From CAZIAK01 sp964537035 (lineage in GTDB: Bacteria; Planctomycetota; B15-G4): a stretch of DNA of 64,000 nucleotides. The translations under genes were made by a program, and so were the position numbers. This document shows positions 44,242 to 53,196 of the stretch, one piece after another (the first letter of the stretch is position 1; the number at the start of each line of letters is the position of its first letter). The stretch is taken from positions 23,365 to 87,364 of the forward strand of contig CAZIAK010000018.1 in NCBI GenBank assembly GCA_964537035.1, in the 5' to 3' direction. The notes below the pieces were generated by a model that was not told the origin of the DNA, ran no database searches, and worked only from the letters and a program-made list of their open reading frames with translations.

Positions 44242-46719
44242 CTAGCCCTCTTGCACCATGGTCACGATCATGGCGAGTTCGTCGGGACCTGTGGGCAGCT
44301 TGACTGTGCGCGGAGCATAGCCCGGGGCCGTGAGCTCAACTTCCAACGGAAGCTCCCAGAGCGTCAAGCCCATCAAGGGCCAGGGGACTTTGGCCGTTGA
44401 ACTGGTTGCGCCCGCCTGTGCGCTGAACTCGTAGCTGCCGCCATCGGTTGGCCAGAGGCTCCCCTCTGCGATCTGGGCACCTTGGTGCAGCACCCGCGCC
44501 TCCAGCCTGGTGCCCAGGGGCCAGCGGGAGGGATCTGCCATGGCGTCAGAGAGCGAGGTCGGGGGCGCACCTGTGTGGCTCATGAACTCGTCTGCATGGG
44601 GCTGCGCCGATCCCAGCACGATCAAGGTGAGACGGCGAGGCGGAGGCGGGCTGGCGACCACGAGCTCGTGGGTGCCTGGCAGCGGCGCGATGAGATCGAA
44701 GAACTGACGGTTGCCTGCGGCCACGCCCAGGGGTGAGCCCCCGATGCTGGCCACCACCCACACAGGCCCTGCAGGCAGACCAAAGACCTCGGTCTCTCCA
44801 GTCGATCCCGTGTTCACCTGATTCATGCGGATGGAACCCTGGGTCACGTAGAGGCGCTCGTCCTGGTCATCGAGAAAGACCAGGTTCGCACCAGAGACAG
44901 CGGCGCCAGCTTCGTCCACCACTCGCAGCTGCAGACTGCGTCCAGGCATCAGATCGACGTCGAAGACATGTTCGCCCACCTCGAAGAACTCGGTGGGGCT
45001 CAGCCAGGGCGCGTAACCGGGGGCTCTGATGGAGAGGTACAGCTCACCGGAGTCGAGACCCGTGAGTTCGAAGTAGCCCCCGGCGTCATGGATCTCTCGG
45101 GGAGACCCGCTAGAGCCAGTCTCTGTCTGACGCATGGCGGTCGCACTGAAATGCTCAATGGGCTCCCCGGTCAGGGCATCCTGCACGCTGCCCCTCAGGG
45201 CCACGCCGCGCATGGCCACACTGTCCAGGCGAATGAGCACGCCCTCATTGCCGGAGCGTTCGCTCACCACCATGGTCAGGTCCCGATCGTCAGGGTCGCT
45301 CACGCGCACCTCGAAGTGCCCGTCATAGAGCTGCTCGAACCGAAAGCGGCCCTGTGCATCGGTGACCGTCTCGTCCACATCGAGCACCCACTCCCAGGTC
45401 GTGGGACGACCAAAGCTGGTGTGCGAGTAGGTCACCAGGCGGTCGCCGATCAGGCTCATGGGGGCACCAGCGAGAGGCTCCCCCTGTTCGTCTACAACCT
45501 GCCCGGCCAGGACACGCTCTGGATCGAGCCAGACGTTCACGTGGCCCTGACCGTCAGCGGGAATGGCCACGTTCTGCAAGACCTGGATGGCATGGCCGGC
45601 GGCCGCGACCATCAGAGCTGTCTCTGCCGCCGCGTCTGGCTCGCTACCAGCACCAAACAGCGAGCCCAGCTGCGAGAACAACCCGCCAGACGACGGCTCT
45701 TCTGCGGGGAGGGACCACAGCAAGCCTTCGAGGTGAAAGCCCCCTTGCCCGTCGGTCACTGTGGAGCGACGCACACCCTGGCCCTGCATGGCAGTCACCC
45801 GCAAACTCACCTCAGCACCCGCCACGGGAACGCCGTCCCCATTCATGACCGTGCCGCTCAGGCTGACTCCCCGGGTGAGCCGGACCTCCAGGGGGCTCTC
45901 CTCCGCACGGCAGTGTCGGCTATATGGCAGCCAGGGTTCGTGGCTCACCGCCAGGTGGTAGCTGGTCGACGCCACCGGCCCCAGGGCGAAGTGGCCGTCG
46001 GGCCCGGCAACCCCTCGCAGGGAGACCGGGTCAGACCGGGAGACGCCATCGATGCCCGTGTCGTAGCTGCCATCGCTCGACCAGGTCGTGCCTCCACTCC
46101 TTGCCACAAGTGTCACGCCGGCCACGGGCTGTCCGCCCTGGTCGATCACACGACCGGACAAGGTACGGGCGACTTCGAGTTCGAGCACGATGCCGTCGAC
46201 GTCCGCCCCCGGGGGCACCTCGCCCCTCGCCAGCCAACGGCAGACCATGCCCGGAGCCCTTGCCGACAGCAGGAACGCCGGGCCCAACTGCTCCATCGTG
46301 AAGCGACCCTGAGCATCGGCGATGGACTGCAAGTCAGGCGGATCGTCACCGCCAGCCTGACCGAAACGGGGAGAGTCCGTGGACCAACCCAGCACTTCGG
46401 CGCCCGGCACGGGCTGGCCCTCGGGCCCGAGCACGACTCCGCTCACCGTGGCAGGAGCGGCCTGGGCCACGACCTCGGCCTCGGCGGCGGCTTCCGTGGC
46501 GACCGGAACCGGTGCTGCCAAATCGACCGCCGTGGATTCCAGTCGAGAGGCGGCGACATCAGTCACCACACGGGGCTTCATTGACACCAGCGGCGCAGTG
46601 TCAGCCTGCAGAACGGGCACTCTCGCTCCGGGAGTCTCGCCCTGATCACCCAGCAGAACGATCAGGGAGCCAACAATGGCCAGGATGAGCAACAACAAGA
46701 CAACGTGCAGAGCCTTCAT
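44242..46719 (-). CDS. membrane-anchored protein with carboxypeptidase-regulatory-like domains
   Basis: An 825-residue protein with an N-terminal signal anchor (VVLLLLILAIVGSLIVLL, residues 6-23) and at least five carboxypeptidase-regulatory-like repeats: SGVVLGPEGQPVPGAEV, SGRVIDQGGQPVAGVTL, SGTVMNGDGVPVAGAEV, AGQVVDEQGEPLAGAPM and RGSVQDALTGEPI. No protease motif is present, so these are structural or binding sandwiches. The repeats are of the same type as those in the sigma-factor fusion at 1046-4636. It lies just upstream of an ECF sigma gene on the same strand, so a signalling partnership is plausible. Function unknown. Confidence 0.88.
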   Translation of the reverse strand: MKALHVVLLLLILAIVGSLIVLLGDQGETPGARVPVLQADTAPLVSMKPRVVTDVAASRLESTAVDLAAPVPVATEAAAEAEVVAQAAPATVSGVVLGPEGQPVPGAEVLGWSTDSPRFGQAGGDDPPDLQSIADAQGRFTMEQLGPAFLLSARAPGMVCRWLARGEVPPGADVDGIVLELEVARTLSGRVIDQGGQPVAGVTLVARSGGTTWSSDGSYDTGIDGVSRSDPVSLRGVAGPDGHFALGPVASTSYHLAVSHEPWLPYSRHCRAEESPLEVRLTRGVSLSGTVMNGDGVPVAGAEVSLRVTAMQGQGVRRSTVTDGQGGFHLEGLLWSLPAEEPSSGGLFSQLGSLFGAGSEPDAAAETALMVAAAGHAIQVLQNVAIPADGQGHVNVWLDPERVLAGQVVDEQGEPLAGAPMSLIGDRLVTYSHTSFGRPTTWEWVLDVDETVTDAQGRFRFEQLYDGHFEVRVSDPDDRDLTMVVSERSGNEGVLIRLDSVAMRGVALRGSVQDALTGEPIEHFSATAMRQTETGSSGSPREIHDAGGYFELTGLDSGELYLSIRAPGYAPWLSPTEFFEVGEHVFDVDLMPGRSLQLRVVDEAGAAVSGANLVFLDDQDERLYVTQGSIRMNQVNTGSTGETEVFGLPAGPVWVVASIGGSPLGVAAGNRQFFDLIAPLPGTHELVVASPPPPRRLTLIVLGSAQPHADEFMSHTGAPPTSLSDAMADPSRWPLGTRLEARVLHQGAQIAEGSLWPTDGGSYEFSAQAGATSSTAKVPWPLMGLTLWELPLEVELTAPGYAPRTVKLPTGPDELAMIVTMVQEG

Positions 46720-46832
46720 CGACGATGCATCCCAACTTCTTCCGGAACGGTTTCTTGAACACCACCTGAAAAGCGAGCGAGCTGGAGCATGCCGCCCACC
46801 TGGCAGGGGCTGCCAACATCTGCTGGCCCCTG

Positions 46833-47120
46833 CTAACTCCCAAGGGCCACGGCCGGCCCGCTGAGCCGGTTGTAGAGCCAGGCCACCAGCCAGCCGCCGA
46901 TGGCGCCGTCCGCAAGACCGTACACCGCGCCCAGCAGCACGTCTCCGAACTCAGGGACGCCGCGGTAGCCGGGATAGACCGAGGCCATGGCCAGCAAGAA
47001 GTCCTTGCCGAAGTAGTCGCCGTCCGTTGCCAAAGAGATGGCCAGAAGCCCGGTGACGAGCAGGCAACCGGACCAGAGAATGCCGAGCGTCAGCGCCAGC
47101 GCTTTCCCGTTCAGTTTCAT
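46833..47120 (-). CDS. small conserved membrane protein (bacteriophage-holin-like family)
   Basis: A 95-residue protein with three hydrophobic stretches (LALTLGILWSGCLLVTGLLA, the middle GDVLLGAVYGLADGAIGGWL, and AWLYNRL). The pattern A-x-x-x-G-I-L-W, then YPGY, then a G-x-x-x-G-x-x-Y-G-x-x-D-G motif and a final L-Y-N is that of a widely annotated bacteriophage-holin-like family. No phage genes are near, so the name is probably misleading and it is a chromosomal membrane protein. ATG 47120 is nine bases after GGAGG; the ATG at 47129 sits directly on the ribosome site. Confidence 0.7.
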   Translation of the reverse strand: MKLNGKALALTLGILWSGCLLVTGLLAISLATDGDYFGKDFLLAMASVYPGYRGVPEFGDVLLGAVYGLADGAIGGWLVAWLYNRLSGPAVALGS

Positions 47121-47266
47121 CACACTCATCCTCCGCGAGTGCGCCGCCCGGCTGTGTCCCTGGCTGGCCGACGGCGCCGGTATGATCGCAGCGCCAGGGT
47201 CTCAGCAGTGTAAACCTTCAGCGTAAGAAGCACTCGCCTGCGCTGCGAGACAGCTCTTGCCGTGGG

Positions 47267-48004
47267 TCAGTGAGAGAGCCTCAGGCGACCGCGAAACTTG
47301 TTGAGAGCCGCCTTGAGCCGTGAGGAGTAGTTGTCGGCAGTCTGGGTCATCTGCGCCCTGTAGCTATCCAGTCCTTCGACCTTGGACGTCAGGGTGACGT
47401 AGTCCTTCTCCAGCTGTTCCTTGTCTGCGGGCGTCATCAGGGGGTTGTCGCGGCCGACGGAGAGGAGCTCCTCACTGGTGCGGCTGACCTTGTCAAGATC
47501 AAGCTTCATCGCCACTGCGCCCTCAAGGCTCGCTGCAATGGCCACCGGCAGTTCCTGGTCGAGCCGGCTGTAGATCATTCCGCCGCTGGCCAGGAGGCCG
47601 CTGACCAGATCGCGGGTCTCTTGATCTACCTCGGCGATCGCAGCGGCCAGGGGCTCGCTTGCGTTGAGATAGGCCTGGGACAGATCGCCATCAACCATGA
47701 CGCCATCGATGCCGTTCACGATGGCGTCCATCACCAAGGCGTAGTTGAAGCGGCTCTCGTCAAGCGGTTGAGACGCGAACGCATCAACCTCCGTCTCGAG
47801 ATCTGCGAGAGCCCCGTCGACCGTCGTCCACTGTAGCTTCAACTCGTCGCTCAGGCCGTCGACCTCTGCAAGCTGTGGCGAGAGGTCTTGCTTGAGGGTG
47901 AGATCCTCCGCGTTTGGGCGCAGCTCTTGGAGGAGGTCGCAAGAAGAGAACGCCGTGAGAGCAACGGCGAGCGCTGCCGTTGAGAGCAGCCGGTCCATGG
48001 ACAT
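47267..48004 (-). CDS. helical lipoprotein, unknown function
   Basis: A 245-residue lipoprotein (lipobox LTAFSSC) followed by long helices rich in Leu, Asp, Glu and Ala (TTVDGALADLETEVDAFAS, LTSKVEGLDSYRAQMTQTAD), probably a coiled-coil or helical bundle in the periplasm. No recognised motif. ATG 48004 follows GGGAAG by about nine bases; the in-frame start at 48100 precedes a Pro/Arg-rich stretch without signal character. No operon partner is evident. Confidence 0.75.
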   Translation of the reverse strand: MSMDRLLSTAALAVALTAFSSCDLLQELRPNAEDLTLKQDLSPQLAEVDGLSDELKLQWTTVDGALADLETEVDAFASQPLDESRFNYALVMDAIVNGIDGVMVDGDLSQAYLNASEPLAAAIAEVDQETRDLVSGLLASGGMIYSRLDQELPVAIAASLEGAVAMKLDLDKVSRTSEELLSVGRDNPLMTPADKEQLEKDYVTLTSKVEGLDSYRAQMTQTADNYSSRLKAALNKFRGRLRLSH

Positions 48005-48376
48005 GAGAAGCTTCCCAGAGGGTCGAACGGGGACAGAGGGCGTGAGCGGGCCGAGGATCGTCTCTCGGCCGAGGCCAGGTGCCTCCCCTCCACGGCCCAA
48101 GCGGAGACGGGGCGCTTGACGAACACCCTGTTTCTCGGATCACACGAAACGTCAGCGGATAAGCCACACGGCGTCAGCCTCAAGAGCCCACCGCCTGGCC
48201 CGCCGGTTGGCCCAAGAAGAAGGATCGCGGAGCCGCGAAAGACAAGAAGCGCACCGAAGCTGCGATCGAGTCCCCATCAATACGCAGGCAGTGGTAAAAT
48301 GCCGCCCCGGCCGGCACGGGGAGACTCCCTAAGCAAGGGAATCAGCACGACCGGGTTCACTTCTCAGGAGAACATC
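48005..48376. other. intergenic region with a structured leader candidate
   Basis: No gene is supported here. A GGTAAAAT box (TAAAAT at 48295-48300) may be a -10 element, weak because no -35 is clear. After it, 48306-48313 (CCCGGCCG) can pair with 48348-48355 (CGACCGGG) with one mismatch. Inside, TCCCT (48326-48330) pairs with AGGGA (48336-48340), while GGGA (48319-48322) can instead pair with TCCC (48326-48329), so two folds compete. It ends 21 bases before the next start codon. Confidence 0.35.
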
Positions 48377-49399
48377 ATGCTTGCAAGTTCACACGCCCTG
48401 CGTACGGGCGTCGCCCTTCTCGCACTCAGCACCGCTGCCTTCGGGTTTCAACTGAGCGCCGATCATCCCACCACTGCCCCCGCAGGCACAGGGATCTACA
48501 ACGGTGGCGGCGGCCCTCCCTTCCAGTACGACGACGGGTCGACTGAGAACGGTCTGGGTCTCACAGCTGGCGGGCAGATGGCCTGGATCCACTACTTCGA
48601 TGCGGCGCCCGGTGGCTCCGTCATCAGCCACGTCGACGCAGCCGTTGGCTCTGCAGGTGGCTCCAATCCTCCTGCAGGAGGCATGGTCACCGTCTATGTC
48701 TGGGACGACCCCAACAATGATGGCAACCCCAGCGACGCCGTCCTGCTGGGCTCGGGCTCGGGCGTGGTGACCGCGCCTGGCACGGACACCATCGTTCAGT
48801 ACGACCTCGACGCAGCAGTCAATGTCAGTGGCCGCTTCTTCGTGGGAGCCATGACCCAGCACACACCGGGCACGTTCCCCGGTCCGTTGGATCAAGACCA
48901 GTCATCAAATGGGCGCGCCTGGGTTGTGGGTGACACGGGTTCGAACTTCGATCCCACGAACCTGAACGCCAACGACGTGCCACCTGTCGAGCTCGACTCC
49001 ATCGGTTTCCCGGCGGTGTGGCTGTTGCGCGCTGGTGGGACGACATGGGTCGACCTGGGCAATGATCTCGGCGGTCTTGCGTTGGCAGGCTCCGGAACCA
49101 CCGCTGCCGGTCAGCCGATCACGCTGAGTCTCTCGGGAGCTGCTGCGAGCTCGGCTGCGACCTTGGTCATGGGCTTCTCGGCGCTCAACGGAGCGTTCAA
49201 GGGCGGCGTCATGGTGCCCAACCCGGACATCGTGATCCCAGGCTTGGTCACCGACGGTAGCGGCGATCTCGTGATCCCGGGCAACTGGCCCGACTTCCTT
49301 GCTCCGGGCAGGGTCATGTACTTCCAGTACTGGCAGCTCGATGGCTCCGGCCCCCAGGGCTACAACGCCAGCAACGGACTCTCGGGCACCGCGCTGTAA
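48377..49399 (+). CDS. exported protein with the shared C-terminal domain
   Basis: A 340-residue exported protein. Signal peptide (RTGVALLALSTAAFGFQ), an N-terminal beta domain of about 200 residues (FQYDDGSTENGLGLTAGGQM, VTVYVWDDPNNDGNPSDAVL, FFVGAMTQHTPGTFPG) and a clear copy of the shared C-terminal domain (LALAGSGTTAAGQPITLSLS, GAFKGGVMVPNPDIVIPG, end NASNGLSGTAL). ATG 48377 has AGGAG eight bases upstream. The N-terminal domain resembles the accessory domains of secreted planctomycete proteins but is not assigned to a named family. Confidence 0.85.
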   Translation: MLASSHALRTGVALLALSTAAFGFQLSADHPTTAPAGTGIYNGGGGPPFQYDDGSTENGLGLTAGGQMAWIHYFDAAPGGSVISHVDAAVGSAGGSNPPAGGMVTVYVWDDPNNDGNPSDAVLLGSGSGVVTAPGTDTIVQYDLDAAVNVSGRFFVGAMTQHTPGTFPGPLDQDQSSNGRAWVVGDTGSNFDPTNLNANDVPPVELDSIGFPAVWLLRAGGTTWVDLGNDLGGLALAGSGTTAAGQPITLSLSGAAASSAATLVMGFSALNGAFKGGVMVPNPDIVIPGLVTDGSGDLVIPGNWPDFLAPGRVMYFQYWQLDGSGPQGYNASNGLSGTAL

Positions 49400-49449
49400 C
49401 CCGAAGTTGTCAAACCACGGCTCGGGCAGCGCCTGAGCACCATCAACAC

Positions 49450-49494
49450 CACGAGCCCTCGGCGGTTTCCTGACGGAATCGCCGGGGGCTCGTG
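49450..49494. terminator. long hairpin between convergent genes
   Basis: CACGAGCCCTCGGCGGTTTC pairs with GAATCGCCGGGGGCTCGTG around CTGACG, giving about 18 base pairs with two or three mismatches. It lies between the convergent stops at 49399 and 49508 and can serve both strands. Confidence 0.7.
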
Positions 49495-49507
49495 CGTTGG
49501 TCAACCG

Positions 49508-50332
49508 CTACGAGAAGAAGCGCTCCCAGCGGGTGCCGCTGAAGTGAGCTTTCAGCTCTGCGAAGTTGCTGATCGCGTCGGCCACATTTCGCTGCCCCTG
49601 CTTCTTGAGCGGCGAGTGCAAACGAGCCTCCTGCACACCCAGAAACTCCTGCACTCCGGCCATGCAGGACTTCGTGTCGCCGGCGAGGTCGTCGTAGGAC
49701 ACAACGAGGACGGGGTGATCTGCGAACAGCTCCCCACAGGCCCCCTCTCTCTCTTCCGTTGCAGTGAAGAACCGCTCGCAGTCTGCAGGGTCGAGAATGA
49801 CGCTGTGGTTCACGGACTCGCCAGCCATGCTGTTCCAGGCCCCCGTAAGACCGGCCAGCCGCAAGGACAGAAACATCGCCAGCTTGTTGGCTCGCTGAAT
49901 GTGAATCACCCGCAGATCTCGGTCGGCCCTGATGAAGTCTGCGAAGGCTGCGAAGCGTTCCCTGACTTCGGCGAGGTCGTAGGTCGCCGCCATGAACGCT
50001 GAGAAGTCGTCGCGCTTCTTCTGCGTTGCCAGCGACACGTGAGCCGTGTCCATCTCGCTGAGAAAGAAGCTCCCCGCGCCGAGCTGGGTGTAGATCATCT
50101 TGTATCCCACCGCACGGGTCTGGCCGGGATAGGCGCGATAAACGGTGTTCGACACGTATCCGATCGGATCGCGCACGATCTCGTCCAGATCATGGCCGCG
50201 CCGGGAGAGCAGGTGAAAAATCTCGCCGAAGCACACGATGTCGGGGTGTGAGCTGAGCAGGGACTGCAGAAAAGTCGTCCCGCTCCGCCCTGCCCCGAGG
50301 ATCACAAAACGCGTGTAGGGAGCGGGGTTCAT
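49508..50332 (-). CDS. sulfotransferase-family protein
   Basis: A 274-residue cytoplasmic enzyme with the PAPS-binding 5'-phosphosulfate loop GAGRSGTTFLQSLLSSHP (residues about 13-30) and the 3'-phosphate-binding segment RANKLAMFLS (R and S). Sulfotransferases move a sulfuryl group from PAPS to an alcohol or amine. Later family features are LVVSYDDLAGD and FLGV. The substrate is not predictable. It is convergent with the preceding gene. A glycan or lipid target is plausible given the envelope-rich context, but this is inference. Confidence 0.88.
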   Translation of the reverse strand: MNPAPYTRFVILGAGRSGTTFLQSLLSSHPDIVCFGEIFHLLSRRGHDLDEIVRDPIGYVSNTVYRAYPGQTRAVGYKMIYTQLGAGSFFLSEMDTAHVSLATQKKRDDFSAFMAATYDLAEVRERFAAFADFIRADRDLRVIHIQRANKLAMFLSLRLAGLTGAWNSMAGESVNHSVILDPADCERFFTATEEREGACGELFADHPVLVVSYDDLAGDTKSCMAGVQEFLGVQEARLHSPLKKQGQRNVADAISNFAELKAHFSGTRWERFFS

Positions 50333-50535
50333 TGGGGGGATCCTGCGCTCTCACGACCGTGGCCTCCAGTGCAATCTCCTCGCCTGACAGCCAGGACGCT
50401 CAGGGCACGGCGACCTCTCGCCCTTGCAGCTCCAGCATTTGGCGCTGATACTCGAAACAGATGATCCTCGGATGCCGCCGCCCCGAACAGCCCATCCGCT
50501 CTCCCCTCTCTCCCACCGTCCCAAGGCGTTGCTCC

Positions 50536-52314
50536 ATGAAGAAGGTCGCCCCCGCTCGCCGTTTCCTGTTTGCCCGCCCCTTCGTCGCCTCCGTGCTCTG
50601 CGGCGCCGCTCTCGTCTGCGCCCAACCCGCGGCGCTCGCTCAGTCCATGGACGACGTGCCCACGCCTGGGCCCACCCTGCCGGGATCGCTGCACGGCAGC
50701 GAAGCCCTCGCCGCTCTCGGTGATCGCCTCGACGACGTGGCCGCTCAGCACGATCTCGACGGCGACGCCATGCGCTCGTTGCTGAGCGACGACCCCACGG
50801 TGTGGCTCACGGCCGCCGAGCGCCTGATCTTCGTGGACATCCCTGCCGCTGACCGCTTTCAACAGGACGACGGGCCCAGCTGGTCCGGAACGATCCCCAC
50901 CTCTCAAGCCTTCTTGCTGCACACCAGCCCGGGCAACGATCAGGTCATCTACCTCGACTTCGACGGCCACAAGAGCAAGAACAACGGCTGGGGCCACAAC
51001 ATCGACTTCCCGCCCTTCAACACGTCCGGGAGTTCAGCCACCTTCACCACCGGCGAGCTGCAGTCGATCATCGCGCACTGGGAGTACATCAAGGAAGACT
51101 TCGCACCCTACGACGTGGACGTCACCACCGAGGAGCCAGACCAGGACCACCTGAAGTTCAGCTTCGTGGGTGACCAGAAGTACGGCATCCGCTGCGTCTT
51201 CACCCAGGCCACGGGCGGTTTCGGCAACGGCATCGGCGGCGTGGCCCAGCTGGGCAGCTTCAAGTCACTCTGGGACCAGCCCTGCTTCGCCTTCAACAAG
51301 GGTGACAACACGGGCTCCATGACAGGCAGCCACGAGGTCGGGCACTCGCTGAACATGATCCACGACGGCCTCAACGGATCGACCTATCACCCCGGGACGG
51401 GCAGCGGCGCCACCAGCTGGGGCCCTATCATGGGCGCACCCTTCGGCAAGACCGTGGTGCACTGGAGCAACGGCGACTACGCCGGGTCGACCACCACCCA
51501 GAACGACACGGGCTTTCTGTCCAGCCCGTTCGCTTTCGGCCTGGGCGTGCTGACAGACACCGCGCCCGACGTGGTGGGCGCCGGCGAGCCTCTGCCCATC
51601 GCCTGCCCGGGCACGTCGTTCGCCACGGTCTTCGGCATGATCCAGACCCGCACAGACGTGGACGTCTACGAGTTCAGCACCAGCGGCGGGCCCGCCACCA
51701 TCACGGCCACGCCCTGGAACCCGGGGCCCAACCTCGACATTCGCCTGGAGCTCTACGACGGCGCAGGAGCGCTCATCGCCTCCCATGACCCGAGCGGACA
51801 GACCAACGCCAGCATCAGCCAGAGTCTCGCGGCCGGCAGCTACTCGGTGCTCATCGACGGCGTGGGCAAGCCCGGCGTCTACAGCGACTACGGCAGCGAA
51901 GGACAATACGACCTGACCGTGAACGCCGTGCCGTCCGGTGCCTTTGCAGACCTGGGCTCGGGCCTGGCTGGCACGGGCGGCGTTCCCGTGGCCACCGGCA
52001 GCGGCCTGCCCTGCGTGGGCACCACGGTCTCGGTGGACCTCACCGGCGCACGGCCCAACGCCAGCGCCTGGCTGGCCGTCGGCATCGGCCAGCTCAACGC
52101 TCCCTTCAAGGGCGGCCTGCTCGTGCCGAACATCACCGTGGGCGGCGCGTTCATTCCCAGCCCCACCGACGGCGCCGGCGCGGTGTCGCTGCCGTCGACC
52201 TGGCCTGCGGGTGTGGTCGCCGGTGTGCCCCTCGACTTCCAGTTCTGGGTGCAAGATCCGGCGGGGGTTGCAGGCTTCGCAGCGAGCAATGGGCTGGAGT
52301 TGATCACGCCCTGA
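50536..52314 (+). CDS. exported zinc metallopeptidase with PPC and the shared C-terminal domain
   Basis: A 592-residue exported protein. Signal peptide (VLCGAALVCAQPAALAQ), then a metzincin-like peptidase domain with the zinc site H266-E-V-G-H270-S-L-N-M-I-H276-D, an extended HExxHxxxxxH with Glu267 as base. Upstream YLDFDGH (140-145) marks the start of the domain in this family. A bacterial pre-peptidase C-terminal (PPC) domain follows (VDVYEFSTSGGPATITA, LDIRLELYDGAGALIASHD, AAGSYSVLIDGVG), then a full copy of the shared C-terminal domain (APFKGGLLVPN, end AASNGLELITP). Likely a secreted protease. ATG 50536 is chosen as the first with a signal peptide. Confidence 0.92.
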   Translation: MKKVAPARRFLFARPFVASVLCGAALVCAQPAALAQSMDDVPTPGPTLPGSLHGSEALAALGDRLDDVAAQHDLDGDAMRSLLSDDPTVWLTAAERLIFVDIPAADRFQQDDGPSWSGTIPTSQAFLLHTSPGNDQVIYLDFDGHKSKNNGWGHNIDFPPFNTSGSSATFTTGELQSIIAHWEYIKEDFAPYDVDVTTEEPDQDHLKFSFVGDQKYGIRCVFTQATGGFGNGIGGVAQLGSFKSLWDQPCFAFNKGDNTGSMTGSHEVGHSLNMIHDGLNGSTYHPGTGSGATSWGPIMGAPFGKTVVHWSNGDYAGSTTTQNDTGFLSSPFAFGLGVLTDTAPDVVGAGEPLPIACPGTSFATVFGMIQTRTDVDVYEFSTSGGPATITATPWNPGPNLDIRLELYDGAGALIASHDPSGQTNASISQSLAAGSYSVLIDGVGKPGVYSDYGSEGQYDLTVNAVPSGAFADLGSGLAGTGGVPVATGSGLPCVGTTVSVDLTGARPNASAWLAVGIGQLNAPFKGGLLVPNITVGGAFIPSPTDGAGAVSLPSTWPAGVVAGVPLDFQFWVQDPAGVAGFAASNGLELITP

Positions 52315-52316
52315 CC

Positions 52317-53180
52317 ATGATCGCCAGTGAACCGTTCCGAGTCGCAGCGGACGACGGGTACTCGCTGGCCGCCACGATCTTTCGGCCGCCCGCCACGCAG
52401 GCGATCGACCATGTGGTCCTGATCTGCTCGGCCATGGGCGTGCGCCAGGCCTACTACTACGACTTCGCCGAGTACGTGGCGGAGCGGGGCTGCGCGGTGA
52501 TCACCTTTGACTACCGCGGCGTGGCGAGGTCGGCGCCGGAGCGCCTGCGGGGCTTCTCGGCCCGGCTACAAGACTGGGGCCAGCTCGACATCAGCGCCAT
52601 GATCGCCCACGCCCGCGAGGCGTTCCCCGATCTGCCGCTGTCGGCGGTGGTGCACAGCGTGGGCGGCCAGGTGCTGGGCCTGGCGCCGAACATCACCGAG
52701 CTGAAGAGCGTCCTGGCCCTGGGCGCCCAGAGCGGCTACTGGGGTCATTGGGATGGTTCCGATCGCCTGCGTGTGTGGTCGCTGTGGCACCTGATCATCC
52801 CCACCCTGTCGCCGCTCATGGGCTACTTCCCCTCTCGCTGGTTTGGTCTGGGCCGCAACATCCCCCGGGATGTCGCCCGCCAGTGGGCCCACTGGGGACG
52901 ACATCCGCGATACCTCATGGCCCGCATTCCCGAGCAAGAACGCCAGGGCTACGCACGCTTCACCGGCAGGCTGCGTTCGGTCACAGCCAGCGACGACTGG
53001 ATCGCCACCGAACGGGGCTCCCGCGCGCTGCTGGAGTTCTACTCCTCGGCGCAAGGAGAGTTCTGCCTTGCGCGACCGCAGGCCCTCGGCTGTGGCGAGA
53101 TCGGGCACTTCGGGTACTTCAGGCCAGGGGTGGCCGGCAAGCTGTGGCCCGCAGAGGTGGACTGGTTGCTGGGAGGGTAG
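52317..53180 (+). CDS. alpha/beta hydrolase
   Basis: A 287-residue cytoplasmic alpha/beta hydrolase. The nucleophile elbow is VVHSVGGQV (Ser in H-S-V-G-G); the oxyanion strand is VVLICSAMGVRQ and the first sheet motif ITFDYRGVARS. A late His in GHFGYFRPG is a good candidate for the catalytic base. It starts three bases after the metallopeptidase stop and is probably cotranscribed, although a functional link is not visible. The substrate is unknown; the family has many small-ester hydrolases. Length is normal. Confidence 0.88.
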   Translation: MIASEPFRVAADDGYSLAATIFRPPATQAIDHVVLICSAMGVRQAYYYDFAEYVAERGCAVITFDYRGVARSAPERLRGFSARLQDWGQLDISAMIAHAREAFPDLPLSAVVHSVGGQVLGLAPNITELKSVLALGAQSGYWGHWDGSDRLRVWSLWHLIIPTLSPLMGYFPSRWFGLGRNIPRDVARQWAHWGRHPRYLMARIPEQERQGYARFTGRLRSVTASDDWIATERGSRALLEFYSSAQGEFCLARPQALGCGEIGHFGYFRPGVAGKLWPAEVDWLLGG

Positions 53181-53193
53181 GCCTCTGCCTCCC
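53171..53193. terminator. hairpin at the hydrolase/kelch convergent junction
   Basis: GGGAGG pairs with CCTCCC across 11 bases, with a competing inner AGGC/GCCT stem. It overlaps the end of the hydrolase gene and lies beside the convergent kelch stop. Confidence 0.35.
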
Positions 53194-53196
53194 GCC

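Noticed and set aside
44968..46584. Long open frame on the plus strand opposite the carboxypeptidase-regulatory-like gene
   Set aside because: The minus strand carries recognisable repeats and a signal anchor; the plus frame is His/Gly/Ala-rich without family similarity.
46833..47120. Phage holin gene indicating a prophage
   Set aside because: No other phage-like gene nearby; the family name is a legacy annotation.
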